Positions 42,891 to 54,100 of a stretch of 64,000 nucleotides of DNA are shown piece by piece (the first letter of the stretch is position 1; every line of letters begins with the position of its first letter). Location of the stretch: assembly GCF_964019385.1 (NCBI RefSeq), contig NC_088643.1, positions 72,448,874-72,512,873 of the forward strand, written 5' to 3'. The notes beneath the pieces are model-generated. The model was not told where the DNA came from. It made no database searches and worked only from the letters and a program-made list of their open reading frames with translations. This DNA is from Sycon ciliatum. Lineage: Eukaryota; Porifera; Calcarea; Leucosolenida; Sycettidae. A program made the position numbers and the translations under genes.

Positions 42891-43117
42891 ATGCGCGCGC
42901 GTACAGATACTTCAAGAGGATAACAGTAACTGATCTGCAGCGACTCGGGTGTTGGACGGAGAACGAGGCGATCTCGTTCGCCCATGCCAACAACACACTC
43001 ATCATCTCCTACAAGAAACCCAGGGCCGTTCTTGAGCTGCAACAGGCCGTGTTCCTGGAAGTGAAGGGATTGCTGAAGGGCATGAAGGACGGAGATGTCA
43101 ACTGTAGTCAGTCATGA
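36631..43117 (+). CDS. DPCD: DPCD, ciliary assembly protein
   Basis: The protein deleted in a primary ciliary dyskinesia model. It is thought to work with R2TP-type chaperones in building ciliary motors. Coding exons: 36631-36715, 38744-38824, 40354-40493, 41360-41493 and 42907-43117, all GT-AG and in phase, 216 residues (human about 203). Conserved stretches: ARKTAMMQDG, RVHFVFADGLEMSEGYD, TQELLVRKLK, GNWEWEVG, SFEWRIRNLPYPSDVYSV, VIRTSNKKYFKR, LSFAHAN-type SFAHANNTLIISYKKP, and a short DGDVNCSQS tail. Exon 2 is open far upstream of its acceptor, but the DG|HIRVHF junction fits the family best. The introns carry a foldback repeat, several MITEs and a 34-bp minisatellite. The stop codon lies in a hairpin. 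The gene converges on LSG1. Confidence 0.95.
37057..37605. repeat. Foldback element in DPCD intron 1
   Basis: The arms 37057-37161 and 37507-37605 are inverted copies of about 100 bp (gacagcatg-aacaaggtggaggacc, tttctacaaccatcca, gtcttgcgacca). The 345-nt centre has an A/G-rich piece (37293-37412) open for a 39-codon, Lys-rich peptide. Confidence 0.78.
38006..38193. mobile_element. MITE family B, copy 2 (reverse orientation)
   Basis: The same end and interior words as the copy at 34744-34931, inverted: agtcagacctcgcttaaccg at the left, gaccggataagcgaggtcta at the right. It lies in DPCD intron 1. Confidence 0.85.
38370..38557. mobile_element. TA-flanked MITE family C
   Basis: Left CAGTCAACTTCGCTAATAAC, right GTTATAAGCGAAGTTGACTG, with TA on both sides (38368-38369, 38558-38559). 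The interior repeats 'ataacgaca-ttcgcgaataa'. It ends 186 bp before DPCD exon 2 and is related to the ends of the element at 25366. Confidence 0.88.
38968..39103. repeat. Tetranucleotide array GATA/GGAT/GGAC
   Basis: GATA units pass into GGAT, then GGAC, then back to GATA, in DPCD intron 2. A shorter related run is at 39330-39364. Confidence 0.95.
39646..39823. mobile_element. TA-flanked MITE family D, copy 1
   Basis: CTGTCGTGGACATTGAAATC at the left and GATTTCAAAGTCCGTGACAG at the right, flanked by TA. The interior contains 'ggccagcacccc-tggccgctt', shared with the copy at 49917-50079. Confidence 0.8.
40871..40970. repeat. (GT)n plus G run in DPCD intron 3
   Basis: A GT tract of about 60 bp, then GT/GC variants and a 14-nt G run. 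Confidence 0.95.
41148..41265. repeat. Three 39-bp tandem units upstream of DPCD exon 4
   Basis: Three copies of 'caatgatgtcgtatactcac' plus 'tcctggtattgcatag', followed by short 'cactcacccacaatgca' repeats that run up to the exon 4 acceptor. Confidence 0.85.
41599..41748. mobile_element. MITE family A, copy 2
   Basis: CTGCTCAATGAAATCTGATC at the left and GATCAGATTTCATTGAGCAG at the right are exact inverses. A G run (41647-41662) sits inside. DPCD intron 4. Confidence 0.85.
41763..41909. mobile_element. MITE family A, copy 3
   Basis: CAGTACTGCGCAATGAAAT at the left after TA, and ATTTCATTGAGCAACACTG at the right. It follows copy 2 after about 15 bp. DPCD intron 4. Confidence 0.82.
41942..42489. 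repeat. 34-bp minisatellite, about 16 units, DPCD intron 4
   Basis: Units of 'gttgacctcactccggcct-accttcttgaaaggt' repeat with very few changes (single-base variants and one inserted C). The low divergence suggests recent expansion. Confidence 0.96.
42844..42900. repeat. (GT)n next to the DPCD exon 5 acceptor
   Basis: A GT run turns into GCGC just before the acceptor cgcgcgtacag at 42896-42906. It replaces the usual pyrimidine tract. Confidence 0.93.
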
Positions 43118-43163
43118 GCAGCGAGTCGTAAAATACCGTAAATTTACGACTCCCTGCTCATGA
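43112..43163. repeat. Hairpin that includes the DPCD stop codon
   Basis: The arm at 43112-43132 and its inverse at 43143-43163 match at 20 of 21 positions, with a 10-nt loop. The arm begins at the last sense codon (TCA) and contains the TGA stop (43115-43117). Confidence 0.85.
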
Positions 43164-43772
43164 GTGGACTGTGCGTGCAGCAGGACTTGTGTTGAATTGC
43201 CATCGGCTGCACCCCAAGCAGCACCCGAGCAAGCAGACAGGGCTTTCAGCAGTACGGTATGCATATCATGCATCCGTGCCGGAAAGGGAGATAGCAGAAC
43301 AGAGAAATGCAGACCGCTGTGCTTTTCGAAGGTCGTGTTCGTGCTACAAGTACCAGTATCTGTGATATTAATTTAAAAATAACTGCCTGCCTGAAAAGCT
43401 GAGCTGCGTGCATGTACGGCGTGATCTGTATATAACAATACCGACAATGCCTCCATGCTGTATATACTGTATACGTCAACATCAGAAGTACATTGCACAT
43501 CGATCAACAGCTTGCTTGCAACATTGAACCCCTGCTGCATGTTCTAGGCATCGATTCTATGTGCGGTCCCTGGAGTGTATGCACTTGAAGTCAAGTTGAT
43601 TTTTGCTGATTACATTATCAGTTCGCTGATTTCCTCTCATTCGTTTTACTTTCTACTACATGTAAAGTACCCACAGTCAGGCACACACCACACACCACCA
43701 CCACCACCACACACACACACACGCACATGCACCCACACACACACACACACACACACACTGTACTGTACTTGT

Positions 43773-43994
43773 TGCTCACTGCCAAAACTGGTCACGTGAG
43801 TCCCCCCCCCCCCCCCCGGGAGAGGGGAGAGAGACTCAAAAGGAATCTTAGAAAGATGACTCAATTGGTTATTGAACCGCCCAACGGCCGACACCCCCTG
43901 AAATCCCCAAAACTCTGGGTGGACTTGAAAATGATCCCACTTATGGGCTCACCACACCTCAGTAAGTGGGTGAGGACAAGGTGCAGAAAAAGGA
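43773..43994. repeat. Dispersed repeat of about 200 bp, copy 1
   Basis: It matches 46847-47043 closely through tgccaaaactggtcacg, gagactcaaaaggaatctt, cttatgggctcaccacacct and gtgcagaaaaagga. It directly follows a CA array. The nature of the element is unknown. Confidence 0.85.
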
Positions 43995-44310
43995 TTGACG
44001 GCATCAGGTATCCGTCCCGGGATCCAATTGCAGTTACCCCTGCCCCCAATGAAGGTAATATTTGCTACTAGAGTGAGTGGCTATTTAAAATCAGAGTGGA
44101 TCTGATAAAAGCTTCACTACAATGGTGTAGCACCATTGATTCCAGAAGCAGTCCATGGTTAACAGGTATGTATACTTCAAATAGAAAGTATTATGAACCC
44201 TGGAACCAACAAAGGTGGCAGGTACAACATTACACCTTCAAGTAGCCGAGCCTGTTGGCAACAGACCCAACACAATCAGGCATAAGTGTACCTACCAGCC
44301 GAACTAGCTG

Positions 44311-44328
44311 CACACACACACACACACG

Positions 44329-44394
<66 letters not shown>
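44311..44394. repeat. (CA)n microsatellite
   Basis: Nearly pure CA over about 80 bp between DPCD and LSG1. Confidence 0.97.
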
Positions 44395-44397
<3 letters not shown>

Positions 44398-44818
44398 TCA
44401 TTCGCAGAAGAAGTACAGGCACATTGAAGAATAAACGAACCTTGGAGGTTAAGTCCAAGCGGGACTGATTTCCAGCTAATAAAACCCCGAAAGTCATGAA
44501 AAGAGCTGATGCAGCTCAACACTTACAGCATAAGAAATGCGAACAGCAATGCGCAGACGTCTTGTTCGGCTTTCACAATGCCCGCAGTGCATGCACATCT
44601 GGAGACACATCATAGGTGTTATTATTGAAAATAGTATGTATGACATTTGCGATGTTGGCTTGCATGGTTATGGTAATGCTAGTGATGCTGGTAAACTGTT
44701 AGCACATCATGGAGAACGGGGGTTGGAAAGCAAATTAGCCAGAGCAGAGCAGAGCAGTACTTGCATGAGATGAGAAGAAGAGTCAAGGGTAGAAAAGTGC
44801 ATGCACCGTCAACATCCA

Positions 44819-47048
44819 TTAGTAATCATTGTTGACAAGACGCCTTGTCTTCTCCTTCTTGCCGCGGTTGTGGTGTTTCTTCCAAGGCTTGCCACCAACG
44901 TAGTAGGACGAAGTCGACGAGGCAATGCTCGCTGTGTCGCTCAGGTCATCAGGCAAACCAGCCAACTGGTCACCGATGGCGGCACCGTCACCGACGGGTT
45001 GAACGAGGCCGACTTGCTTTGTGAAACCGTCCACACGTGTGAATTCAATCGTCCGCCCATGTTTCCCGCGACTAATCGCACGTGGTTGTTTCTGTGTGGA
45101 ATACGGCAGAAAGGCAATGTGGCAATATTTACAGATCAGCATTGAATGATAATAGTACTGCGTTTGTAGATAAAAAGGTGCATGCAGGTAGTGGATACAA
45201 GCAAGACTTCATCTTTCACCCGGTACTAGTAACGTAATATGTGACTTTGACTTATAAACGCCTTGAGTTACCTCTTCGAAGAATGCTTGGTCAATAGTAG
45301 TCGTGTTCTTCGTGTGAAGTATCTGCGAACAAACACAAGCAAGTTGCGAAAACAAAGAGACCGAGCAAGACGATGTTTGCGATAAGAACATAACCAACTG
45401 ACAAACTCACAAAGTTCCACAACCAATGCTACCGACACAACACAGGTGAGTAAGGCCATTGGTACTACTGCTGCAGGCATGAATCACACCACCCACCGGT
45501 GGCCGACCGGCAGCGGCGCCGTATTGTCAAACGTGCAATGGGCAATGCATGGACTTAATGATCATACCCATAGTTCCACTCAAACAGTGAAACTAGAGCT
45601 GAATGAAATCCGATCATAGTGTGAGTCAAGTACACAATGTCATGTTGCATATTATGGATCATGCACAACGAGCCTCCCAGCTTTTTGCTCAATTTCGCAC
45701 GCCACAAAAAAGTGACAAAACAAACGTGCCAGTTGCTGCTCAGCGCCCCTGTATGGTACTGCACTGTAGTGTACAGTAAAGTACTGTCAAGGGGACCACT
45801 CGGACAAGGCGACCACCTGTCCCAGAAGACCACTGCAATCCGGACCAAGCGATGCTATTTCCAGTCAAACGACCCTGGATAAGAAGACCATCTGGCAACA
45901 GAGAGCACGTTTTGAAAGTCCCTAGAGCGGTCGTCTTAGACAGGTTTCCCTGTACTAGAGTATATTGACTTGGTTTACACGGAGAATGGCAATCATGGGA
46001 AGGTGCGCATTCCCGTTGTGTCAATCGCCTATCATAAACGACACAACATCCGTGTACTCGAAGTAGATAGTGTGCAGGACACGCAACACTGCCATTCTTT
46101 TTCTTCATGAGCGTAGCAAAACCAACCATACCTTTAGTGCCTTGGGTATCCGTGCTTGAGCAGCAGAAGTGGCGGCGGTGGGCTTGGCGGATGCTGCCTT
46201 CTCTTTGATCAGGCGCTCCAAGTGCTGGTGATGGTACTGAAACGTGGCCTCGTCCACACCGGGAGGCGCATGGCAATACAGCAGTCGACCCTGAGACAGT
46301 TTATTACGTACCCAAACACACACGCACGTACACGTACACACACACACATACACACAAGACAACCAATTGAATTCAGCGCACATACAAAGTACATAGCATT
46401 CGAAAAGTCTACAAGGAGACAAGGAATTATGGATTTTAACCCAAGTCAACAGAGTAACAATATTCAGCAGCAGCAGGGCCAAACACCTTCGTGCATTGTT
46501 CATTGTGAGGAAGATTCCTAACGGTTATGACTAGAAAATGTTCGGATCAGCTAAGCATCTGTCTACCCGCCCACCATACCTTCACATAATCTTTGAGAAT
46601 GATACGAGCACTACGTGGGCAGTCGGGTACACCCTTGGTTGTCATGAAGCCACGCACATCTAAACACACAGTGGAAAGGATCCAAAGCACACACGGATGC
46701 AGAACACCATACTGCGCCCAGAATATACCCAGAATGTACCAAGCACTACTGCTACTGAAAGTCGGGCTACACGCAGCTCTACTCTACAAGTACAAGTACA
46801 AGTCAGCAGCAGCACATACCACACACAGACACGCACACGCTTGCACTTGCTCATTGCCAAAACTGGTCACGCGGGTCTCTCTGGGAGAGAGACTCAAAAG
46901 GAATCTTGGAAAGGTGACTCAATTGGCTATTGCACCGGCCGACACCGCCCGAATCCCCAAACTCTGCGTGGACTTGGAAATGATTCCACTTATGGGCTCA
47001 CCACACCTCGGTAAGTGGGGAGGACAAGGGTGCAGAAAAAGGACACCA

Positions 47049-47129
<81 letters not shown>

Positions 47130-48100
47130 CACACACAGGCATGCAAATGCATGCACATGCACACACATGCATGTGCAGCACATGCCTGGCTATCTCATCT
47201 GAAAACCAACACTAAGCACAAGCACACAACTGAACTGTAGTCTGCTAGCTGATCAATAAAACACTAGTCTCATGCGTGCTTTCATGTGCTGAAATTAGCA
47301 GGCGTCAACAACAACAACAACAGCAACAACAACATACACACATATAAAACGTGGATAACCTATGCATTCTATTACTCAAATGGTTGCATTGTCATTGAAA
47401 GCTGTAAAATGAGCGGCTTATCTTGTACTCGTTTAATCAATGGCAGTGAACACACATTGTATGCTTAGGTGAAGGGTTTCATCACTTGTGTGAACACATG
47501 ATATGCAGACTACACTATCCTACTCCACGATCAACACTGCACACGCACCCACAAACACAGACATGTACACTACGCTACCCCACTCCAGCCTGCACATACA
47601 CTCACAAACCTTACATAGCTTTCAACCCGGTAAATGATTCGCACTTACATCCGTATGACATGAGGACTTCAAGTGGCAGTGGAGGTCGGTCGGGATCCTC
47701 CCCTTCGGCTGGCTTCGGAAGCATAATACCGTACAGTTTCTGTAGGATGAAGCGAGGTATCTTATGACAAATGTGAGCCGAGAAATAGGCAGTCAAGGAA
47801 ACACTCAACACAGCCACGCAAGTCCCGCAGTCAAGGTAAGGTATACATGACACTCAACACAGCCAGGCAAGTCCCGCAGTCAAGGTAAGGTATACATGAC
47901 ACTCAACACAGCCAGGCAAGTCACGCAGTCAAGGTAAGGTATACATGACACTCAACACAGCCAGGCAAGTCCCGCAGTCATGGTAAGGTATACATGACAC
48001 TCAACACTACAATGTACTAGCATGGCGCTGAGCCACCCTATCATGTCGTGGCCAGTATATACACACAATAACACACACACACACACCACCACCACCACCA

Positions 48101-48139
<39 letters not shown>

Positions 48140-51100
48140 ACACTCACCACCACCACCACCACCACCACCACCACACAGACACAGACACACACACACTAAC
48201 ACTGGACAAGCAGCTTGCAACAACAGTGGCCAACAGAGTGGAAAGAAGAACAACCAATCAAACTATCAACCTGGCCTTCATGAGGTAATGCACATTTCAT
48301 CAAACTCTTACAAAGCCAAGGCCAATCCAACAACATAGTCTCAGAACCACCTTTCTCTGTCACCAATACTACATTGTAAATTTGTAATCATCATTGACAT
48401 ACTCAATACAGCAGCAGCAGCAGCAGCAGCAGCTGGCCAGAGCACAAGAAGGATATGAAGTTGATCGGTCCTTCGTGATCGCGCATCTGGTCGATGGGCA
48501 GAATACCGCTGCACACCATCTCTGCCTTGGTGGAGACGAACTGAGGGAAAACTAATCCGGGACAATCGCACAACATCAGGTCGTCGTCCAGTAGCAGAGT
48601 CTGAAAGTCAGGCAAAGCAGCAGTGAACCAGAGATTTACTAGTAGATAGAAAAGTAACCCGTAAAAGACCAGGCCATAGTAACAGCACACATATGCTAGT
48701 GCCAGCAGAGACCACAGAGACCAGCTGCAGAGTCACTACACTATAGTCACTGAGTAGAGCGTAATCGGTAGTGTTTAAACCGAACACGGATTCTTCGAAC
48801 GAATAATCTATCGAATAATTTCGCCCTCCATCGAACGAATAATCTATATTCTATCATACACATGATGGCATTTTTCAACACTTTTCAGCACTTTTTAAGT
48901 AGTTTTTTTTTTAATTTGCTGATTATCGGATTTTGTTATGTGGAGGTGCAAAACCGGTTAACCTGTACCGCCAAGAGTACATAACCCCCCAGAGTGTGCA
49001 ACGCCTGATTATTATTATTATTATTATTTTATTTATTTTACTAGGGTGTTTCCCACAGACCTATGGTCTTCTTACGGGAGCCCCTAGAAAGGTTAAGCAT
49101 GAACGAACAAATGGGCGATAATCTGTACAAGAGCGAACAGTGGAAGGCAGCATATTCCACCGATCAGAACCTATGTAGCCAAGACGAGAAAAACCAGCTT
49201 TAGTGTGGGCAGAAGGCAAGGCCAGAGAAAAAGAGATTTGGGACCTAGTGACGGATACAGCTCTGCATAGAGTCTTGGTCGAAAGTGGTCAAAGACCGAA
49301 AATCACATTCACTGCATCCATGTTTCCCTCGTATGGAAAGAACAGAAGTATTACTAGATGCCGATAGGAGATTAAAACTTGGAGGAGAAGAGTTTGAGAA
49401 GAAGTACTATGAGCAGATCTACGCAGTGCAAATATCAGTAGGGTCAGCACTGAGCATAGATTTTTTTTTTTTTTTTCGATTTCTCATAATTCCTACGACT
49501 ATTCGATTATTCGTTCACCCCACGAATATTCTAAATTATTCGAATATTCGATTATTCGTTTCAACACTAGTAATCGGCATACAGGCCTCCAGTCTTGGTC
49601 CGTTCTTCTCAGCTAGCTGCTGGATATTCTTATTTTATTTTTCTATGACTACATCCCTACTGTGAAACATGTGGATGAACTAACCTGAAAGTGCTTAGTC
49701 CGTCCCGGTGTGGCTGACACTGGCACCTTCTTGTACTGGAGCAGTGCGTTGATTGTGGAGCTCTTGCCTACGTTTGGGTAACCCACCAGTCCAACAATGG
49801 CACGATCCTTGCCTGTCAGCACAGCGCACAAGAGAAGAAGAAATGTGGGATTGCACACCACAAGTCGTCACCGTTCTACCCATTCCCCCGTTATCACTAC
49901 ATCACCGCTATACCTACTGTTGTGGACATGGAAATCCGGTCAAATAACGAGGGGCCAGCACCCTCGGTGCGTACAGAACGTTGCATGCAGTGCACGTGTT
50001 GATCGCATTCGTACTCGCGGCTGCATGGCCAGCACCCTGGGCCGCTTGGCCTCTGACCGGATTTCCATGTCCAGGACAGTACGACTCATACTCGTACTAA
50101 CTCATACAGTCAATGAGTCACACTCCCAGTCACCATGACATCAGTGTTCTACTCACTTTCGGCCATGTGTAATCGTGTTGATCGTATTCGTACTCGCGGC
50201 TGCATGGCCAGCACCCTGGGCCGCTTGGCCTCTGACCGGATTTCCATGTCCAGGACAGTACGACTCATACTCGTACTAACTCATACAGTCAATGAGTCAC
50301 ACTCCCAGTCACCATGACATCAGTGTTCTACTCACTTTCGGCCATGTGTAATCTTATGAAATGCTTGCTGTACACTAAGTCAGCATTCCGACAGAACCTT
50401 GTCAACGTGACAAGCCCATGTAGCTGACGGTGTGCATGACAATACAAGAAATCCTCTGCCCCCTCCCCACGGAAACATACAGGCAAAGGTTAAAACAAAG
50501 CACAGTAATGCTTCGTTGACTCTACTCACTGAAACCGCGAAGCAACTCAGGAGGAACACGCTTAATGCCACAAAGCTAGCAAGCGTGTGCCAACAAGCGC
50601 AACAGACACAACACACTCCAGACACCTACATTGTACAAGTTAGCAAGCAATGCTTGACCTACCTTTCAGACGGAACATTTTGAAAAGATCCACGAGCTCG
50701 GAGCGAGAAAACAAACGCCCTGTCCAGCAACAAGACACATGTCAAAGGTCATTGTTAATTTCCTACTACAGGTGACACTGAACTACGGCAACTTTTCTTT
50801 GGCACCCAGGGGTAGAATATATCAACGGTCATCCTGGTTTCAAAGACCATCTGTGTCCCAAAGAGTATGACATGCTGGCGGTCCCAGGCGTGCTGGTCAC
50901 TGAAACTAGGTATTGCCTGTACGTAATGTCATGCAAGCTGCATTCTGTCCAGCGTGTTCGCCATAGTAGATACAACTACATACACTGGCACGTGCACATG
51001 GACATTTAGGAGTTTTTAACTCTCCACTAATACAAATGCAAGTAACGCTACAGGTGTCCTCAACAAAGATATTGCTAACGTTACCAATGGTGATCTACAA

Positions 51101-54100
51101 AACTCTCAACAAAATTCAAACATTGCATGCTTCATTATTTCAAGGAGAAGCCGAATAGCACAGAAGCACAAACGACCTCGAATTTCTGGAATCAACTTTC
51201 CCTACCTGAAGTTCTAAACGGCCCAGTTCTCCAGTCTGGTTCGGATGAGGAGGACGTTGCTGCTGCTGCTGCTGCCGGGGGAGGGGAACACACCTCATGG
51301 CGGTTCACCTCAGCGTCATCTGCCACTGTGCAGCTTGACTGTCCACTGGCAGCTGCCTGGCTAGAAGGAGGGGAAGTAGCCAGTTGAGGTGTACCAACAG
51401 AGCTCTCGCTACCAGACGGAGAGGTAGCCAGCCGAAGTGCTGACATGTCTGGAGCCTCCTGGGGTTCATGACAACACAACGACATCTGCAGTTCGTTAGG
51501 GATGCAGATAGGCAACAAATGGCCAAGCGCTTGAACTGTTGTCGCAGCCACACACATAGCAGCACATGGCATTTCGTTCCTCGTCCCCCCCCCCCCCCCC
51601 CACACACACACGGTAAATACGGTTGTGGCTACGGAAGTCCGACCCTATGAATATAGTGGGTATAGAGCTGAGCAACCTTAGCACTACAAACGCAGGGGTG
51701 TGCAGTCAACGGGGCTCTTCCTTATTTACGAATAGCTGCAACTCAGAGCTTCACGCTAAGAGATCCTCTTGCAACACTTCACAATGTCAATTAACAAAAC
51801 TTACGCCGGAGTTGTCTTCTGCCTCTTCCTCAGTGTCGTCGTCGTCATCACCATCGCTCTCGGAATCGTCTTCTTCACTTGATTCATCTGCACGCGTCTT
51901 GCCGCCTGTCGCTTCAGCTTCCTCCTCCTTCGGCGGATCAGTCTCATCCAATGCGGACCAAAACGCTGCCTCGATACCCTCCTGACGGAAGTGGGCTGCC
52001 CAGGCGTCTCTGAAGGCAGAAAGGATCGTACGAAACGCAGCAAAGACATAATATAATAATATTAGATATCTGCTGCACAAAAGTCAAACCAGATACACTG
52101 GAGCCCAAACCCAGCACAGGAAGCAAAAACCAATGAAACACATGCCCAAGCTGATTATAGATATTGAACAAAGAATACGCCACTAATGATCCAAAGCGGA
52201 CCATCACCTAGAAATGTGATACAGTGGAACTTCAGTATCAGGTACCCTGGATATGTAACACACTTTCACATGGCATTGGATATAAAGAACGTTTTTCCAA
52301 TTCCAGGTTGATTGACCTCAGAGATATAAGGCCAATTCATACTTCATGTCGCGTACGGGAAAGCCATCGCGCGATGACTTTCCCGTACGTGAAATAGTTG
52401 AGCTCAGATCAACTTTTTCGCGACGCGACGCATTTCCCATACGCGAAATGAAGTATGAGTCGGCCTATAGAGTATCCTGGCTGACTCTCCGCGTCCCTTG
52501 GAGGTAGGTTAGTACTAGTAATATACTGTAGGGGCACTGCACCTACCTCTGCTCTTGAGTGAGTAAATCCGACTTGTTCAGCAGCAGGAAGTTCTGCTTT
52601 CCGGCACCGCACTCTTTCACATAACTGACGAGGTCATCGGAGCGGAACAGCAGCGGGTTGCGAGCATCTACGATCTGCACAACGACATCACTCCTCTCGA
52701 CGACGCGCCATAGCTGCCGCCAAAATTCCAGATTTCGCTCGAACGGCGTGAGAGTGAGATGCTCTTGCTCCTCTAGCCTGTGGTAATAAGCGGGTAATGA
52801 GAAAGAAAAAGCAACGCATGGTCAAGGAGACGATAGAAGCCCCGAAAGACCACAGGAACAAACACTTTGAAGGTACAGACGTATAGAGCAGACAAGAGCT
52901 GGCATCATTGCTCCAGCGAAAGTAGCAACCCACAAGCACCATAAGCAACATAACATGGCAACAGGGCTGGCACAAAGCCCAACACGAGCATAAATACAAC
53001 ACAAAAACTAAAGCCGCACCTTGCCAGCTGGCGTCGCCATTCCAGGAAAGCTTCGCGTTCCATATACTGCAGATGCTCGCCGGTTGTTGACTCATCCCAT
53101 CTCGGCCTGGAAGGGAAGATACAGAAGTGCTATTGGAAAGCCTGAAATTGTTGTAAGTCAGCTGCACATGAGGTACGGAGAGAAGTGGTACAAACGTACA
53201 CACCTTTCAACTTTTAAAACGTACAGCACTTAGCAGGTAGTTTCCTGCCATGGTCGACATCGGGAAAATATGGCAGTGGCAAATGATATCTCACACACTC
53301 TTGTTTCCCTGACATACACCCAGATCAGGCCCTATGCCAGCACAAAGTACAGTGCCGGCAACTGAAACCCGACCCCCAGAGCGGTGCGCTCACATCGCAA
53401 AGGCCCAACACGGGATGGTAAAACTACGAAAACAAAGACCGGTAGAATGTGAACCCACCGCTCAGGGGGTCGAATTTCAGTTGCCAGCACTGTACATGGG
53501 CATTACATACCGGCGAGGAATGTGCAGGTAATGACTGTTCTTCTCCTGGGCGTCCTTGACAGCCTGGGTCTGCTCAGTAGAAAGCAACCCCACTGTGGCG
53601 CCAGGTGTCACCACTTTGACATTGAGACGCTCTGAAGAACACAGCATATGAAGGAATGATATTATCACACGATCAATATCAACATCAGAAGTTCAGAACA
53701 CTGCAGTGAAACGTCAGTACAACGTACGCTACAGTCTACTGCAGTGCCGCTCAATGAAATCCAATCACGCGAGTCAAGTACACGCCGGGCGCTGTGCAGC
53801 CCCCCCCCCCCCCCCCCCCCCTAGACCTTTCGCGGGTTGCGGACACTGGCATGTGCACCGGTGCAGGTCGCAAACTTGACACACGCAGTGGTCAGATTTC
53901 ACTGAGCACTTCACTGTACATGCCAATTCTCAGGCACAGACTTTCTTAAGTACTAAACCAATCAAGAGTAAGCGCCACGGGATTGATGCACAGCAATCAA
54001 ATGCACTCCTTTCCTATAAACTGGATGCATAAGGATGAAGTGCATAACATGTGTACAAGCCGGCAGGATGAAATGGGTGTTGTATTGCTTGTAGATGCAC

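Larger units (their letters stand above)
43118..44818. other. Convergent intergenic region DPCD/LSG1
   Basis: 3' flanks of two convergent genes. It holds a dispersed repeat copy (43773-43994), CA arrays and a C run (43802-43818). No gene was recognised. Confidence 0.45.
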
